DNA from: Piscinibacter sp047600445
GTDB taxonomy: Bacteria; Pseudomonadota; Gammaproteobacteria; Burkholderiales; Burkholderiaceae_C
DNA length: 64,000 nucleotides
Assembly: GCF_047600445.1 (NCBI RefSeq)
Contig: NZ_JASGKT010000001.1
Location: 682,001-746,000 of the forward strand
Reading direction: 5' to 3'
Shown here: positions 43,214 through 53,577 of the stretch, piece by piece
Layout of the letters: every line of letters begins with the position of its first letter
How positions within the stretch are numbered: position 1 is the first letter of the stretch
Translations under genes and position numbers: made by a program
The notes under the pieces: generated by a model
Told to the model about the DNA's origin: nothing
The model's database searches: none
The model's input: the letters and a program-made list of their open reading frames with translations, nothing else

Positions 43214-43372
43214 GCCGATTCGTTTCACCGTATGTCGTGAACACGAGGGGGCCTGCGAGGGCCCTCTCCCGTTTCCGCCTCTCACGTCTTGCCACACCCG
43301 CGCAACAAACCCTTACCCCGCCGCGTGCGAAGCGCACGCGGGTCATCGCGGGGGCGCCAATACACTGAGGCC
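43214..43372. promoter_or_regulatory. Spacer gapA / protease operon: terminator-like stem, palindrome, -10
   Basis: Contains a GAGGGGGCC/GGGCCCTCTC stem at 43245-43268, probably ending the tkt-gapA transcript. It also has a perfect palindrome CCGCGTGCG-AAG-CGCACGCGG at 43321-43341 and a -10-like TACACT at 43361-43366 just before the lipoprotein gene. The palindrome sits about 20 bp upstream of the -10, a place suited to an operator. Confidence 0.4.
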
Positions 43373-43705
43373 ATGCCGACGCCCGCCCGGTTCGCTTCGC
43401 TGTGCTTCGCCGCGCTCGCGCTCGCCGCGTGCGCGGCCGAACCGGCACCCGCGCCGGCCGGCATGAGCGTGCTCGTCAAGCTCGCGCAGCCGGGCGCGGA
43501 TGCGGCGCGTGTCGCCGCGCAGGTGGGCGAGGCCGCGGGCCGGCCGGCGCGCTACCTGGCCTCGTCGGGCGGCGACTGGCACAGCGTGTTCCTGCGCTGC
43601 GACGGCGCCGCCGACTGCGATGCGCTGCTGCAGCGCCTGCGCGCCGACGGCGCGCGCATCGCCGCCGTGCAGCGCGACGAGCGCAAGCGCATCGTCAGTC
43701 CCTGA
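43373..43705 (+). CDS. Small lipoprotein resembling a subtilase (I9-type) propeptide
   Basis: A 110-residue protein. The signal peptide ends in lipobox LAAC (Cys20). The mature part consists of one small domain beginning MSVLVKLAQPG, with a helix DALLQRLRADGARIAAV and ending in basic RDERKR. This layout mirrors the propeptides of the two S8 proteases encoded next: (V/L)IVK near the start, an ARLS/LRAD helix, then a V-rich strand and a basic R-K-R end. It probably binds subtilase active sites as an inhibitor or foldase in trans; that is inference. The first protease starts 14 bp downstream. Confidence 0.65.
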   Translation: MPTPARFASLCFAALALAACAAEPAPAPAGMSVLVKLAQPGADAARVAAQVGEAAGRPARYLASSGGDWHSVFLRCDGAADCDALLQRLRADGARIAAVQRDERKRIVSP

Positions 43706-43719
43706 TCGGAGAAGACGTC

Positions 43720-45384
43720 TTGAAATCCAAACTGCCGCGCCTCGCCCTGGCCTTGTCGTTGTTGGTGCCGCTGGCGGCGACGGCGGCCGATGCCGCGCCG
43801 ACCGCGCGTGTGATCGTCAAGTTCAAGGCCGATTCCACGGCGCTGCGCAAGCAGGTGCAGAGTGCGACGCAGCGCCACGAGGCGCAGGCCGCCGCGCTCG
43901 GCTCGCGCCTCGGCCTGGCGCTGGGCGCCGGGCGCGGCGTGGGCGAGAACACCCAGGTGGTGTTCGCCGCCGGCCTCGACTCCGACGCGCTGGCGGCGCG
44001 CCTGAGCCGCGAGGCCGACGTCGAGTACGCGGTGCCGGATCGGCGCAAGCAGCGCGCCGCCGCGCCCAACGATCCGCTCTACGGCACCGGGCCGGCGCTG
44101 AACCCGGCCCAGCAAAGCGGCGGGCCGGTGGCGGGGCAGTGGTATCTGCGTGCGCCGGATCCCAGCGCGCTGTCGGCGATCAACGCCGAGGCGGCCTGGA
44201 GCGTGCCGGCGGCCACGCTCGCGCCGGTGGTGGTGGCGGTGCTCGACACCGGCGTGCGCTTCGATCACCCCGATCTGGCCGGCAAGCTGCTGCCGGGCTA
44301 CGACATGGTCGGTGACGTCCCCACTGCCAATGATGGCGACGGCCGTGATTCCGACCCCTCTGATCCTGGCGACTTCCTGACCCAAGCCGACATCGACACG
44401 GGCAACTTCGATCCGTGCACGTCAGAAGACATCTCAGGTTCGAGTTGGCACGGCACGCAGGTCAGCGGCATCATCGGCGCGGCCACCGACAACGGCATCG
44501 GCATGGCCGGCGTCGGTCGTGAGCGCGTGCGCGTTCTGCCGGTGCGCGTCCTTGGCAAGTGCGGTGGGTTCGACGCCGACATCCTCGCCGGCATGCGCTG
44601 GGCGGCCGGTATCACGGTCGACGGCCTGACCAACCCGAACCCGGCCAAGGTGCTCAACCTCAGCCTCGGCGGATCCGGTGCCTGCTCGTCGGCCTATCGC
44701 GATGCCGTCGCGCAGATCAGCGCGCGCGGCGTCGTGATCGTGGCCTCGGCCGGCAACGGCGCCGGGCATGCGGTCTCCGAGCCGGCCAACTGCTCGGGCG
44801 TGATCGGCGTCGGCGGCCTGCGCCACGAGGGCGACAAGGTCGGCTACTCCGACATCGGCCCCGAACTGAGCCTCAGCGCGCCCGCCGGCAACTGCGTGAC
44901 GGCCAGCGGCGCCTGCCTGTACCCCATCCTGACCACCGCCAACAGCGGCGCGTACGACCCGGTGGCGGGCAGCGCCGGCGCCATCTACACCGACGCCTTC
45001 AACGCCACGGTGGGCACCAGCTTCTCGGCGCCACTGGTGGCCGGTACCGCGGCGCTGATGCTGTCGGTGAAACCCGAACTGACGCCGGCCCAGCTGCGCC
45101 AGCTGCTGATGCGCAGCGCGCGGCCCTTCCCGGTCTACTCCGACATCGCCAACTGCCGCGCACCCGACGGCACCGAGCAGGACCAGTGCAACTGCACCAC
45201 CAGCACCTGTGGCGCCGGCATGCTCGATGCCGACGCCGCGGTGCGCGCCGCCGCGGGGGTCGGCAGCGGCGGCGGTTCCGGCGGCGGCGGCGGCGGTGGT
45301 GCGCTGGGCCTGGGCTGGCTCGCCGGGCTGGCCGGCGCGGTGTGGAGCCTGCGGCGCACGCGCCGCGGCGTTCAAGCGCCGTGA
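43720..45384 (+). CDS. S8 (subtilisin-like) serine protease with GlyGly-CTERM tail, 1
   Basis: A 554-residue secreted protease. A signal peptide (ALALSLLVPLAATAADA) leads an I9-type propeptide (RVIVKFKADS to about residue 112, ending EYAVPDRRKQR). The S8 domain has catalytic Asp in VVAVLDTGV (near 176), His in SSWHGTQVSG (near 244) and Ser in VGTSFSAPLVAG (near 433). A poly-Gly stretch, a hydrophobic helix (LGLGWLAGLAGAVWSL) and RRTRRG form a GlyGly-CTERM sorting tail, a rhombosortase substrate. Start TTG 43720 is chosen because GGAGAA lies 6 bp upstream. Several Cys pairs (CNCTTSTCG) suggest disulfides. Confidence 0.92.
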   Translation: MKSKLPRLALALSLLVPLAATAADAAPTARVIVKFKADSTALRKQVQSATQRHEAQAAALGSRLGLALGAGRGVGENTQVVFAAGLDSDALAARLSREADVEYAVPDRRKQRAAAPNDPLYGTGPALNPAQQSGGPVAGQWYLRAPDPSALSAINAEAAWSVPAATLAPVVVAVLDTGVRFDHPDLAGKLLPGYDMVGDVPTANDGDGRDSDPSDPGDFLTQADIDTGNFDPCTSEDISGSSWHGTQVSGIIGAATDNGIGMAGVGRERVRVLPVRVLGKCGGFDADILAGMRWAAGITVDGLTNPNPAKVLNLSLGGSGACSSAYRDAVAQISARGVVIVASAGNGAGHAVSEPANCSGVIGVGGLRHEGDKVGYSDIGPELSLSAPAGNCVTASGACLYPILTTANSGAYDPVAGSAGAIYTDAFNATVGTSFSAPLVAGTAALMLSVKPELTPAQLRQLLMRSARPFPVYSDIANCRAPDGTEQDQCNCTTSTCGAGMLDADAAVRAAAGVGSGGGSGGGGGGGALGLGWLAGLAGAVWSLRRTRRGVQAP

Positions 45385-47087
45385 CGCGGCGCTGCCCCAC
45401 GGCCTGCCTCGCGCTTCGTCTGGCGGGCATCGGGCTCGCGGCGCTGGGTTTCGCGGCCGCGGCGACGGCCGCGCCGTCGTCGGTCAACGGGCTGATCGTC
45501 AAGCTGCGCGAGCGCCCCGCCGACGCCGTGCCGGAAGTCGACGCGCGCCTGGCGCGCGTGCTGCGCGTGGCCGGCCTGGCGGCGCGCGGCCGCCATCTCG
45601 GCGTGCGCTCGCGCCACGTCGACTTCGGCGCGCGCCTGTCGCGCGAGGAAGCGCAGCGCCTCGCACTGCGGCTGGCCGAATCGCCCGAGGTCGAGTGGGT
45701 GGTGCCCAACGAGCGCGAGCGCCGCCTCGACGTGCCGCAGGATCCGCGCTTCGCCGCCAGCTACCAGGGCAGCGGCCAGTGGTGGCTGTTCCCGGCCGGC
45801 GGCAGCAACGCCAACGACATCGAAGAGCGCCGCCGCGGCGTGCCCGGCGTGCAGAACGCCTGGACGACCAGCCACGGCAGCGCCGCCGCGGTGGTGGCGG
45901 TGCTCGACACCGGCATCACCGCGCACCCCGACCTGACACAGGGCGTGCTGCCCGGGCGCGACTTCGTCTCGACGGTCGAATACGCCAACGACGGCGACGG
46001 CTGGGACGACGACCCGTCGGACCCGGGCGACTGGGTCAACGGCGCCGATCGCACGGCCAACCCGGCGCTGTTCGGCGACTGCGACGAAGCCGACAGCTCC
46101 TGGCATGGCACCGCGATCGCCGGCATGCTGGCGGCCGACACCAACAACGGCATCGGCGTCGCCGCGATCAACTGGAACGGCCGCGTGCTGCCGGTGCGCG
46201 TGGCCGGCAAGTGCGGCGCCGACGTGGCCGACATCGTCGCCGGCATGCGCTGGGCCGCCGGCCTGGCCGTCGCCGGCGTGCCGCGCAACCCGAACCCGGC
46301 GCGTGTGGTCAGCATCAGCTTCGGCGGCAGCGCGGCCTGCAACGCGGCTTACCAGGACGCCATCGACGAACTGGCCGCCAAGGGCGTGGTGGTGGTGGCC
46401 GCGGCCGGCAACGAGCACGGCGCGGTGACGCGGCCGGCGAGCTGCCGCGGCGTGGTCGGCGTGGCGGCGCTGAACCGCGACGGCTTCAAGGCCAGTTACT
46501 CGAACTTCGGCGCGGCGGTGAAGATCGCCACCGTCGGCGGCGACCCGCGCGACATCGGCGAGTGGGGCATCGATCTCGGCGACGACGGGCTGCTGACCGT
46601 CGGCAACGGCGGCCGGATGGCGCCGGGCCGTCCGGACTACACGCGCGAGGCCGGCACCAGTTTCGCGGCGCCGGCGGTGTCCGGCGTGATCGGGCTGATG
46701 CTGAGCGCCAACCCGTCGTTGAGCGTGGCGCAGATCATCGACGGCTTGCAGCGCAGCGCGCGGCCCCACGTGCTCGTGCCGCGGATGCCAAGCTGTTCCG
46801 AGCGCAACTCCGGCCGCTGCGTCTGCACCACCGCCACCTGCGGCGCCGGCATCCTCGATGCCGCCGGCGCGATGGCCTATGCGCTCGCGCCGGACAGCTA
46901 CGTGGCGCCGAACCGCCAGCCGGAGGTGGTCGACAACGCCGACATCGACCGGGCGTTCAAGCAGGACGGCGGAGGCGGCGGCGCGCTCGGCGCCGGCTGG
47001 CTGGCCGCGCTGGCGCTGGCCGTGGCGGCGCTCAGCCGGCGCAGGCCGCGAAGCCGCGCCCGAGCGCCGGCAGGCGCAGGGCGCTGA
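45381..47087 (+). CDS. S8 (subtilisin-like) serine protease with GlyGly-CTERM tail, 2
   Basis: A 568-residue paralogue of the preceding protease. Signal peptide (LAALGFAAAATAAP) and I9-type propeptide (NGLIVKLRERP, ending VEWVVPNERERR) precede the S8 domain with Asp in VVAVLDTGITAHPD, His in SSWHGTAIAG and Ser in AGTSFAAPAVSG. The C-terminus is a Gly run, hydrophobic segment LGAGWLAALALAVAAL, then RRRPRSRAR: a second GlyGly-CTERM tail. GTG 45381 overlaps the upstream stop by 4 bp (GTGA), so translation is coupled. Its 3' end overlaps the convergent SPOR gene by 56 bp. The pair looks like a tandem duplication. Confidence 0.92.
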   Translation: MTRRCPTACLALRLAGIGLAALGFAAAATAAPSSVNGLIVKLRERPADAVPEVDARLARVLRVAGLAARGRHLGVRSRHVDFGARLSREEAQRLALRLAESPEVEWVVPNERERRLDVPQDPRFAASYQGSGQWWLFPAGGSNANDIEERRRGVPGVQNAWTTSHGSAAAVVAVLDTGITAHPDLTQGVLPGRDFVSTVEYANDGDGWDDDPSDPGDWVNGADRTANPALFGDCDEADSSWHGTAIAGMLAADTNNGIGVAAINWNGRVLPVRVAGKCGADVADIVAGMRWAAGLAVAGVPRNPNPARVVSISFGGSAACNAAYQDAIDELAAKGVVVVAAAGNEHGAVTRPASCRGVVGVAALNRDGFKASYSNFGAAVKIATVGGDPRDIGEWGIDLGDDGLLTVGNGGRMAPGRPDYTREAGTSFAAPAVSGVIGLMLSANPSLSVAQIIDGLQRSARPHVLVPRMPSCSERNSGRCVCTTATCGAGILDAAGAMAYALAPDSYVAPNRQPEVVDNADIDRAFKQDGGGGGALGAGWLAALALAVAALSRRRPRSRARAPAGAGR

Positions 47088-47712
47088 GGCGTTCGGCCAG
47101 CGCCGCGTCGGCCCTGGCCACGCGCAGCAGGTGCAGCGTGGCCGGCGCCACCAGCTCGACGACACGCGCGCTGCGCACGCCGCGCTGGCCGAGCTGCTCG
47201 AGCGCGCGCTCGGCGCCGTCGCGCGTGTCGTGGCGGCCGAGCGAGAAGCCCATCGTGAACTCGGCCGGCTCGTCGACGGGCTGGAAGGCGACGCGCGTGC
47301 GCTTCAATTCCTCTTCCTTCTTCGCCAGCGCTTCGCGGTTCGGGTAACGGCCCATGTAGACCATCCAACTGCCCGGGCGTGTCACGGCCACGTCCTGCCA
47401 GCTTCCCGGCGGCAGTGCGGGTTGCAGCGATTGCACGGCGGCCCGTGCCGACGCCACGGCACCGGCCGCGAACGGGCCGGCTTCGAGACAGGCACCGTGC
47501 TGCTGCGGCGCGCTGGCCGGCGTGGCTTCCGGCCCCGCCGCGCCGCCGGGCGGCAGCACGACGATGTGCTCGGGGTGGACCTGGCGCGCCAGCCGCTCCG
47601 GCTCGCGCTCGGGGTGCGGCCGCAGGCCGCCCGCGCCGGCCAGCCAGCCCTGCGTCCAGGCGAAGAACAGCGCGTTGGCCAGCGCCAGCAGCAGCACCAC
47701 GGTGCGCAGCAT
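47032..47712 (-). CDS. SPOR-domain-like membrane protein
   Basis: A 226-residue protein with one N-terminal membrane anchor (TVVLLLALANALFFAWTQGW), a Pro-rich linker and a C-terminal repeat-like region (SWMVYMGRYPNREALAKKEE then FSLGRHDTRDGAERALEQL) typical of SPOR domains that bind denuded septal peptidoglycan. It lies 6 bp after birA, a known Burkholderiales arrangement. The last 18 codons overlap the protease gene on the other strand. Confidence 0.72.
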   Translation of the reverse strand: MLRTVVLLLALANALFFAWTQGWLAGAGGLRPHPEREPERLARQVHPEHIVVLPPGGAAGPEATPASAPQQHGACLEAGPFAAGAVASARAAVQSLQPALPPGSWQDVAVTRPGSWMVYMGRYPNREALAKKEEELKRTRVAFQPVDEPAEFTMGFSLGRHDTRDGAERALEQLGQRGVRSARVVELVAPATLHLLRVARADAALAERLSALRLPALGRGFAACAG

Positions 47713-47718
47713 CGCCGT

Positions 47719-48618
47719 TCAGCCCGGCGGCGCGAGCCGCACGCTCACTTCGCCGCTGTGGATCGAGACGAGGCCGTCGGGCGTTTGCAGTCGCAGCGCG
47801 CCGTCCGCGTCGACGCCGCAGGCGATGCCCACGCCCACGCCTTGCTGGGTGGTGCTCAGCGCGTGGCCGGCGAGCAGGTCGCGGCGTGCGTAGGCGGCCG
47901 CGAAGGCGGCGAAGCCCTCGGCCTCGAAGCGGCGCAGCGCCAGCGCCAGCGGCAGCGCGATGCGGTGCAGGACGGCCGGCGGATCGGCGCGCGCATCGAT
48001 CTCCCGCACGCAGGCCAGGCCGCTGCCGGCGTCCACCTCGGCCAGCGGCTGCACGTTCAGGCCGATGCCGATCACCGCCAGGCGCACGTCGCCGGCCGAC
48101 ACCGTCTCGATCAGCACGCCGCCGAGCTTGCGGCCGCGGCCGCCGCGCAGCGGGCCGTCCATCAGCCACAGGTCGTTGGGCCACTTCAGGCCGAGGCGCG
48201 GCGGCTGGCCCTCGGCGGCCGGGTCGAGCGCGTCGGCCAGCGCGACGCCGACCGCCAGCGACAGGCCCGACCAGTCCTCGCGCGCGATCGGCAGTGACAG
48301 CGAGAAGGTCAGCGACGCGCCCGCCTCCGAGGCCCAGCTCCGCCCCATGCGCCCGCGCCCGCCGCTCTGGTGCTCGGCCACCAGCAGGCAGGGCTGCACG
48401 TCGGCGGCGCGCCGGCCGAAGGCGCCGCTCTCGACGCTGCGCCGCACCAGCACCTCGGCGTCGTCGGGCGCGGGCCGCACCTCGACGCGGGCGCGTTCGA
48501 GCAGCGCGGTGTTGGTCGACGCGCAACGCTCCACGACCTCGACGCTCAGGCCGGGCAGCGGCTCGCGCAGTTGCAGCCACAGCTCCTCGGCGCCCCAGGT
48601 CAGATGCGCGGCGGTCAT
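47719..48618 (-). CDS. birA: Biotin--[acetyl-CoA-carboxylase] ligase (no repressor domain)
   Basis: A 299-residue enzyme with the biotin-AMP loop GRGRMGRSW, KWPNDLW and GGVLIE in the catalytic domain, and a C-terminal SH3-like part (LQTPDGLVSIHSGEVSVRL). It attaches biotin to carboxylase carrier proteins. The N-terminal winged helix of E. coli BirA is missing, so it is a monofunctional ligase. A palindromic repeat (48624-48726) begins 6 bp upstream of the start codon, in the likely leader. Confidence 0.95.
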   Translation of the reverse strand: MTAAHLTWGAEELWLQLREPLPGLSVEVVERCASTNTALLERARVEVRPAPDDAEVLVRRSVESGAFGRRAADVQPCLLVAEHQSGGRGRMGRSWASEAGASLTFSLSLPIAREDWSGLSLAVGVALADALDPAAEGQPPRLGLKWPNDLWLMDGPLRGGRGRKLGGVLIETVSAGDVRLAVIGIGLNVQPLAEVDAGSGLACVREIDARADPPAVLHRIALPLALALRRFEAEGFAAFAAAYARRDLLAGHALSTTQQGVGVGIACGVDADGALRLQTPDGLVSIHSGEVSVRLAPPG

Positions 48619-48623
48619 GACGA

Positions 48624-48726
48624 CCCCTCGCCCGGCGGGTACGCCGGGCGATCCCCCGAGGGGATGCGGGCCGGCCCTTCGACACAGCTCAGGACAGGCT
48701 TGGGAGCGGCCCGGCGCTCGGCCCGC
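48624..48726. repeat. Dispersed palindromic repeat, copy 2 (upstream of birA)
   Basis: 103 bp, matching 7334-7412 with few substitutions plus 24 extra bases (CTTCGACACAGCTCAGGACA within). It has the same nested arms: CCGGCG-GGTA-CGCCGG inside CCCCTCG/CGAGGGG, and GGGCCGG with CCGGCGCTCGGCCC. The insertion resembles the TTCGACA...GCTCAGGA repeat common in proteobacterial intergenic DNA. It fills most of the gap between birA and the SET gene. Confidence 0.85.
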
Positions 48727-48754
48727 CCGCGTTGACGCATCATGGATCGGACCC

Positions 48755-49255
48755 TCAGCGCTTCGGGGCGAGCATGGTGCCGCGGCACTTCTTCGAGCCG
48801 CAGCGGCAGGCGAACTGCTTCTTCAGCCTGGGCGTGTAGCGCTCGTCGATCACCAGGCCGTAGTCGTAGAACAGCTCCTCGCCGGGCTGGATGGCGCGGC
48901 GCGCCTTGATGAAGATCCGGCCGTCGACCTCGTCGGCCTCGCAGTTCGGGTCGCAGGCGTGGTTGATCCAGCGCGCCGCGTTGCCGCCGACCTTGGCGTC
49001 GATGACGTTGTGCTCGTCGATGTGGAAGTAGAAGGTGTGGTTCGGATCGCTCGGGTCGTGCGGGTGGCGGCGCAGCGCCTCGGGCCAGTCGATCACCTCG
49101 CCCTTGTACTCGATCACCACCTCGCCGCGCGCCAGCGGCTTGAGCGCGAACACGCCCTTGCCGTGCACGCCCGAACGCCGCACCTGGATGCGCCGCCCCG
49201 CGGCCGCCGTGTTCGCGGCGGCGTGGGTCTTGCCGTTGCGTGCTTGCGCCATCAT
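48755..49255 (-). CDS. SET-domain protein-lysine methyltransferase-like protein
   Basis: A protein of about 166 residues. SET motifs: RRSGVHGKGVFALKPL near residue 25, the AdoMet/lysine-site segment RWINHACDPNC, ELFYDYG, and a post-SET zinc cluster CRCGSKKCRG at the C-terminus. It would methylate a protein lysine; the bacterial substrate is unknown. The start is uncertain: ATG 49255 is used, but in-frame ATGs at 49270 and 49279 are possible. Divergent from topB across a purine-pyrimidine alternating tract. Confidence 0.9.
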   Translation of the reverse strand: MMAQARNGKTHAAANTAAAGRRIQVRRSGVHGKGVFALKPLARGEVVIEYKGEVIDWPEALRRHPHDPSDPNHTFYFHIDEHNVIDAKVGGNAARWINHACDPNCEADEVDGRIFIKARRAIQPGEELFYDYGLVIDERYTPRLKKQFACRCGSKKCRGTMLAPKR

Positions 49256-49281
49256 CGTCTTTATGTACATTGAATTCATGG

Positions 49282-49310
49282 GCGCGCGCGCGTATGCGTG
49301 CGTGCGCGCG
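49282..49310. other. 29-bp alternating purine-pyrimidine (Z-DNA-prone) tract
   Basis: Uninterrupted alternation of purine and pyrimidine, mostly CG with a few TG and TA steps, in the divergent spacer of the SET gene and topB. Such DNA flips to left-handed form under negative supercoiling. Confidence 0.6.
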
Positions 49311-49368
49311 AAGCCCGGATTGTATTGACGCGGCCGCCGGCCGCCGCGAAAGCACCGCACGACACACC

Positions 49369-51930
<2,562 letters not shown>

Positions 51931-51934
51931 GCGC

Positions 51935-52246
51935 GTGGCGGACGACGAACTGCCCGCCTGCCTGACGCGCCACGGCGAGCGGCTGTGGCTGGCCGTCAGC
52001 GTGGTGCCCAACGCGAAGCGCACCGGCGCCGACGGCACCCACGACGGCGCGCTGCGCGTGCGCCTGGCCGCGCCGCCGGTGGACGGCAAGGCCAACGAGA
52101 CGCTGCTGGCCTGGCTGGCCGACGAGTTCGACGTGCCCAGGCGCGCGCTGACGCTGGTGCGCGGCGCGACGGCGCGGCGCAAATGGGTCGAGATGGCCGC
52201 GCCGCCGCCAGTCGTGGTCGAGGCGGTGCGGCGGCTGCTGGCCTAG
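51935..52246 (+). CDS. yggU: DUF167/YggU-family small protein
   Basis: A 103-residue protein with the family motif SVVPNAKRTGADG and LAAPPVDGKANETLLAWLA. Function unknown; structure known in homologues as a small alpha/beta fold. GTG start 51935, four bases after the topB stop. Its TAG stop codon is formed by the first three bases of a large palindromic element at 52244-52417. Confidence 0.92.
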   Translation: MADDELPACLTRHGERLWLAVSVVPNAKRTGADGTHDGALRVRLAAPPVDGKANETLLAWLADEFDVPRRALTLVRGATARRKWVEMAAPPPVVVEAVRRLLA

Positions 52247-52417
52247 GGCCTGCTCACCCTATGGATGCCAGGCCCGTTCCCTGCGGGTTGCCCCGACAAA
52301 GCCCGCGCGCGGCGTTGCAAACCTTGCCCAGGCGTCCAGCCTGGGCTGCGGTTCGCGCCTTGCTCGCGGGCTTTGTCGGGGCAACGCATCTGGCATCCGT
52401 AGGGTGAACAGGCCCTA
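52244..52417. repeat. 174-bp fold-back palindromic element between convergent genes
   Basis: Outer arms at 52244-52271 and 52390-52417 are inverted repeats of 28 bp with two mismatches, beginning TAGGGCCTG. Inner arms are a perfect 21-bp inverted repeat at 52287-52307 and 52365-52385 (core TTGCCCCGACAAAGCCCGC), and a central GCCCAGG/CCTGGGC stem lies at 52326-52346. The whole element can fold on itself. It contains no ORF. Each end contributes the TAG stop codon of the gene running into it. It may be a MITE-like or REP-like element serving as a bidirectional terminator. Confidence 0.85.
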
Positions 52418-52840
52418 ACCTTGCCCGACGATGGACGCGGTGGCCACCAGCTCCTCGAACAGCGCCATCGTCACCCGGCCCGACACCGCGTAGGGGTCGA
52501 GCGCCGCGGTCTCGGAATACTTCAGCAGCAGCGCCGGGTTCAGGCGCGCCAGGTTGACCTGGCCCATCGACCAGCCGGCGAAGCGGCGCTCGCCGACTTC
52601 CTCGTAGCTCAGCAGCGCCACCTCGCGGTGGCGCGCGTCGGCGACGATGCGGCCGTACAGCGCGTTGACCGGCATGCGCCCGCCTTCGAGCACCTGCACG
52701 AAGATGCCGCCGGAGAAGCACAGCACCCCGGTGATGCCGGCCGCGGCGTTGCGCGCCTTGGCCTGGCGCAGGATCGCGGGCAGTTCGTCCTGGCCCACCG
52801 ACTCGGCGGCGCGGCTGGCGTACATCAGGCGCACGAGCAT
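52415..52840 (-). CDS. BLUF-domain blue-light sensor protein
   Basis: A 141-residue single-domain flavin photoreceptor. Key residues: Tyr7 in MLVRLMYASRA, Asn31 before GITGVLCFSGG, Gln49 in FVQVLEG, and FAGWSMG near residue 92. These make up the FAD hydrogen-bond network of BLUF domains. The output is presumably a protein partner, since no effector domain is attached. It starts 2 bp after folE, implying cotranscription. Its TAG stop comes from the palindromic element. Confidence 0.93.
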   Translation of the reverse strand: MLVRLMYASRAAESVGQDELPAILRQAKARNAAAGITGVLCFSGGIFVQVLEGGRMPVNALYGRIVADARHREVALLSYEEVGERRFAGWSMGQVNLARLNPALLLKYSETAALDPYAVSGRVTMALFEELVATASIVGQG

Positions 52841-52842
52841 GG

Positions 52843-53577
52843 TCAGTTGCCGTTCTTCTTGCTGAGCAGCGACAGGAATTCGCGCCGCAGGTTGGCGTCC
52901 TTCAGGAAGGCGCCGCGCATCACCGAGTTGGTCATCGCCGACTCGTCGTCCTTGACGCCGCGCCAGTGCATGCAGAAGTGGTCGGCCTCCATCACGATGG
53001 CCAGGCCGTCGGGCTTGACGCGGTTCTGCAGCTCGTTGGCGAGCATGGTCACCGCCTCCTCCTGGATCTGCGGCCGGCTCATGATCCAGTCGCAGATGCG
53101 CGCGTATTTCGACAGGCCGATCAAATTCGAGAACTCGTTGGGCAGCACGCCGATCCAGACCTTGCCGAGGATGGGGCACAGGTGGTGCGAGCAGGCGCTG
53201 CGCACCTTGATCGGCCCGACGATCATCAGCTCGTTCAGCCGCGAGGCGTTGGGGAACTCGGTCACCGCGGGCATCGCGCTGTAGCGGCCGACGAACACCT
53301 CGTCGACGAACATCTTGGCCACGCGCCGGGCGGTCTCCTGCGTGTTGTGGTCGCTGTCGGTGTCGATCACCAGCGCGCGCAGCACCTCCTGCATCTTCGC
53401 CTCGACCTCGGCCTTCAGCTCGTCGAGCTCGCCGGGGCGCACCTGATCGGCGATGTTGTCGTTGGCGTGGAAGCGGCGCGCGGCGCCGACCAGCCGGTAG
53501 CGGATGCGCTCCGAGGCCGGCAGGCGCGCCAGCTCCTCCTCGGTGCGGAAGATCGGGGTGGCTTGTTGGGCGGGCAT
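52843..53577 (-). CDS. folE: GTP cyclohydrolase I
   Basis: A 244-residue enzyme making dihydroneopterin triphosphate from GTP for folate and other pterins. Zinc and active-site elements: SACSHHLCPILGKVWIG near residue 125, and FCMHWRGVKDDESAMTNS with the third zinc Cys. The N-terminal 45 residues precede the core and are commonly present in proteobacterial members. The gene is followed after 2 bp by a BLUF photoreceptor gene and is divergent from rsmB. Confidence 0.96.
   Translation of the reverse strand: MPAQQATPIFRTEEELARLPASERIRYRLVGAARRFHANDNIADQVRPGELDELKAEVEAKMQEVLRALVIDTDSDHNTQETARRVAKMFVDEVFVGRYSAMPAVTEFPNASRLNELMIVGPIKVRSACSHHLCPILGKVWIGVLPNEFSNLIGLSKYARICDWIMSRPQIQEEAVTMLANELQNRVKPDGLAIVMEADHFCMHWRGVKDDESAMTNSVMRGAFLKDANLRREFLSLLSKKNGN

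Noticed and set aside
45245..45300. GGC/GGT triplet run near the end of the first protease as a simple-sequence repeat
   Set aside because: It encodes the Gly stretch of the GlyGly-CTERM tail, expected for this family.
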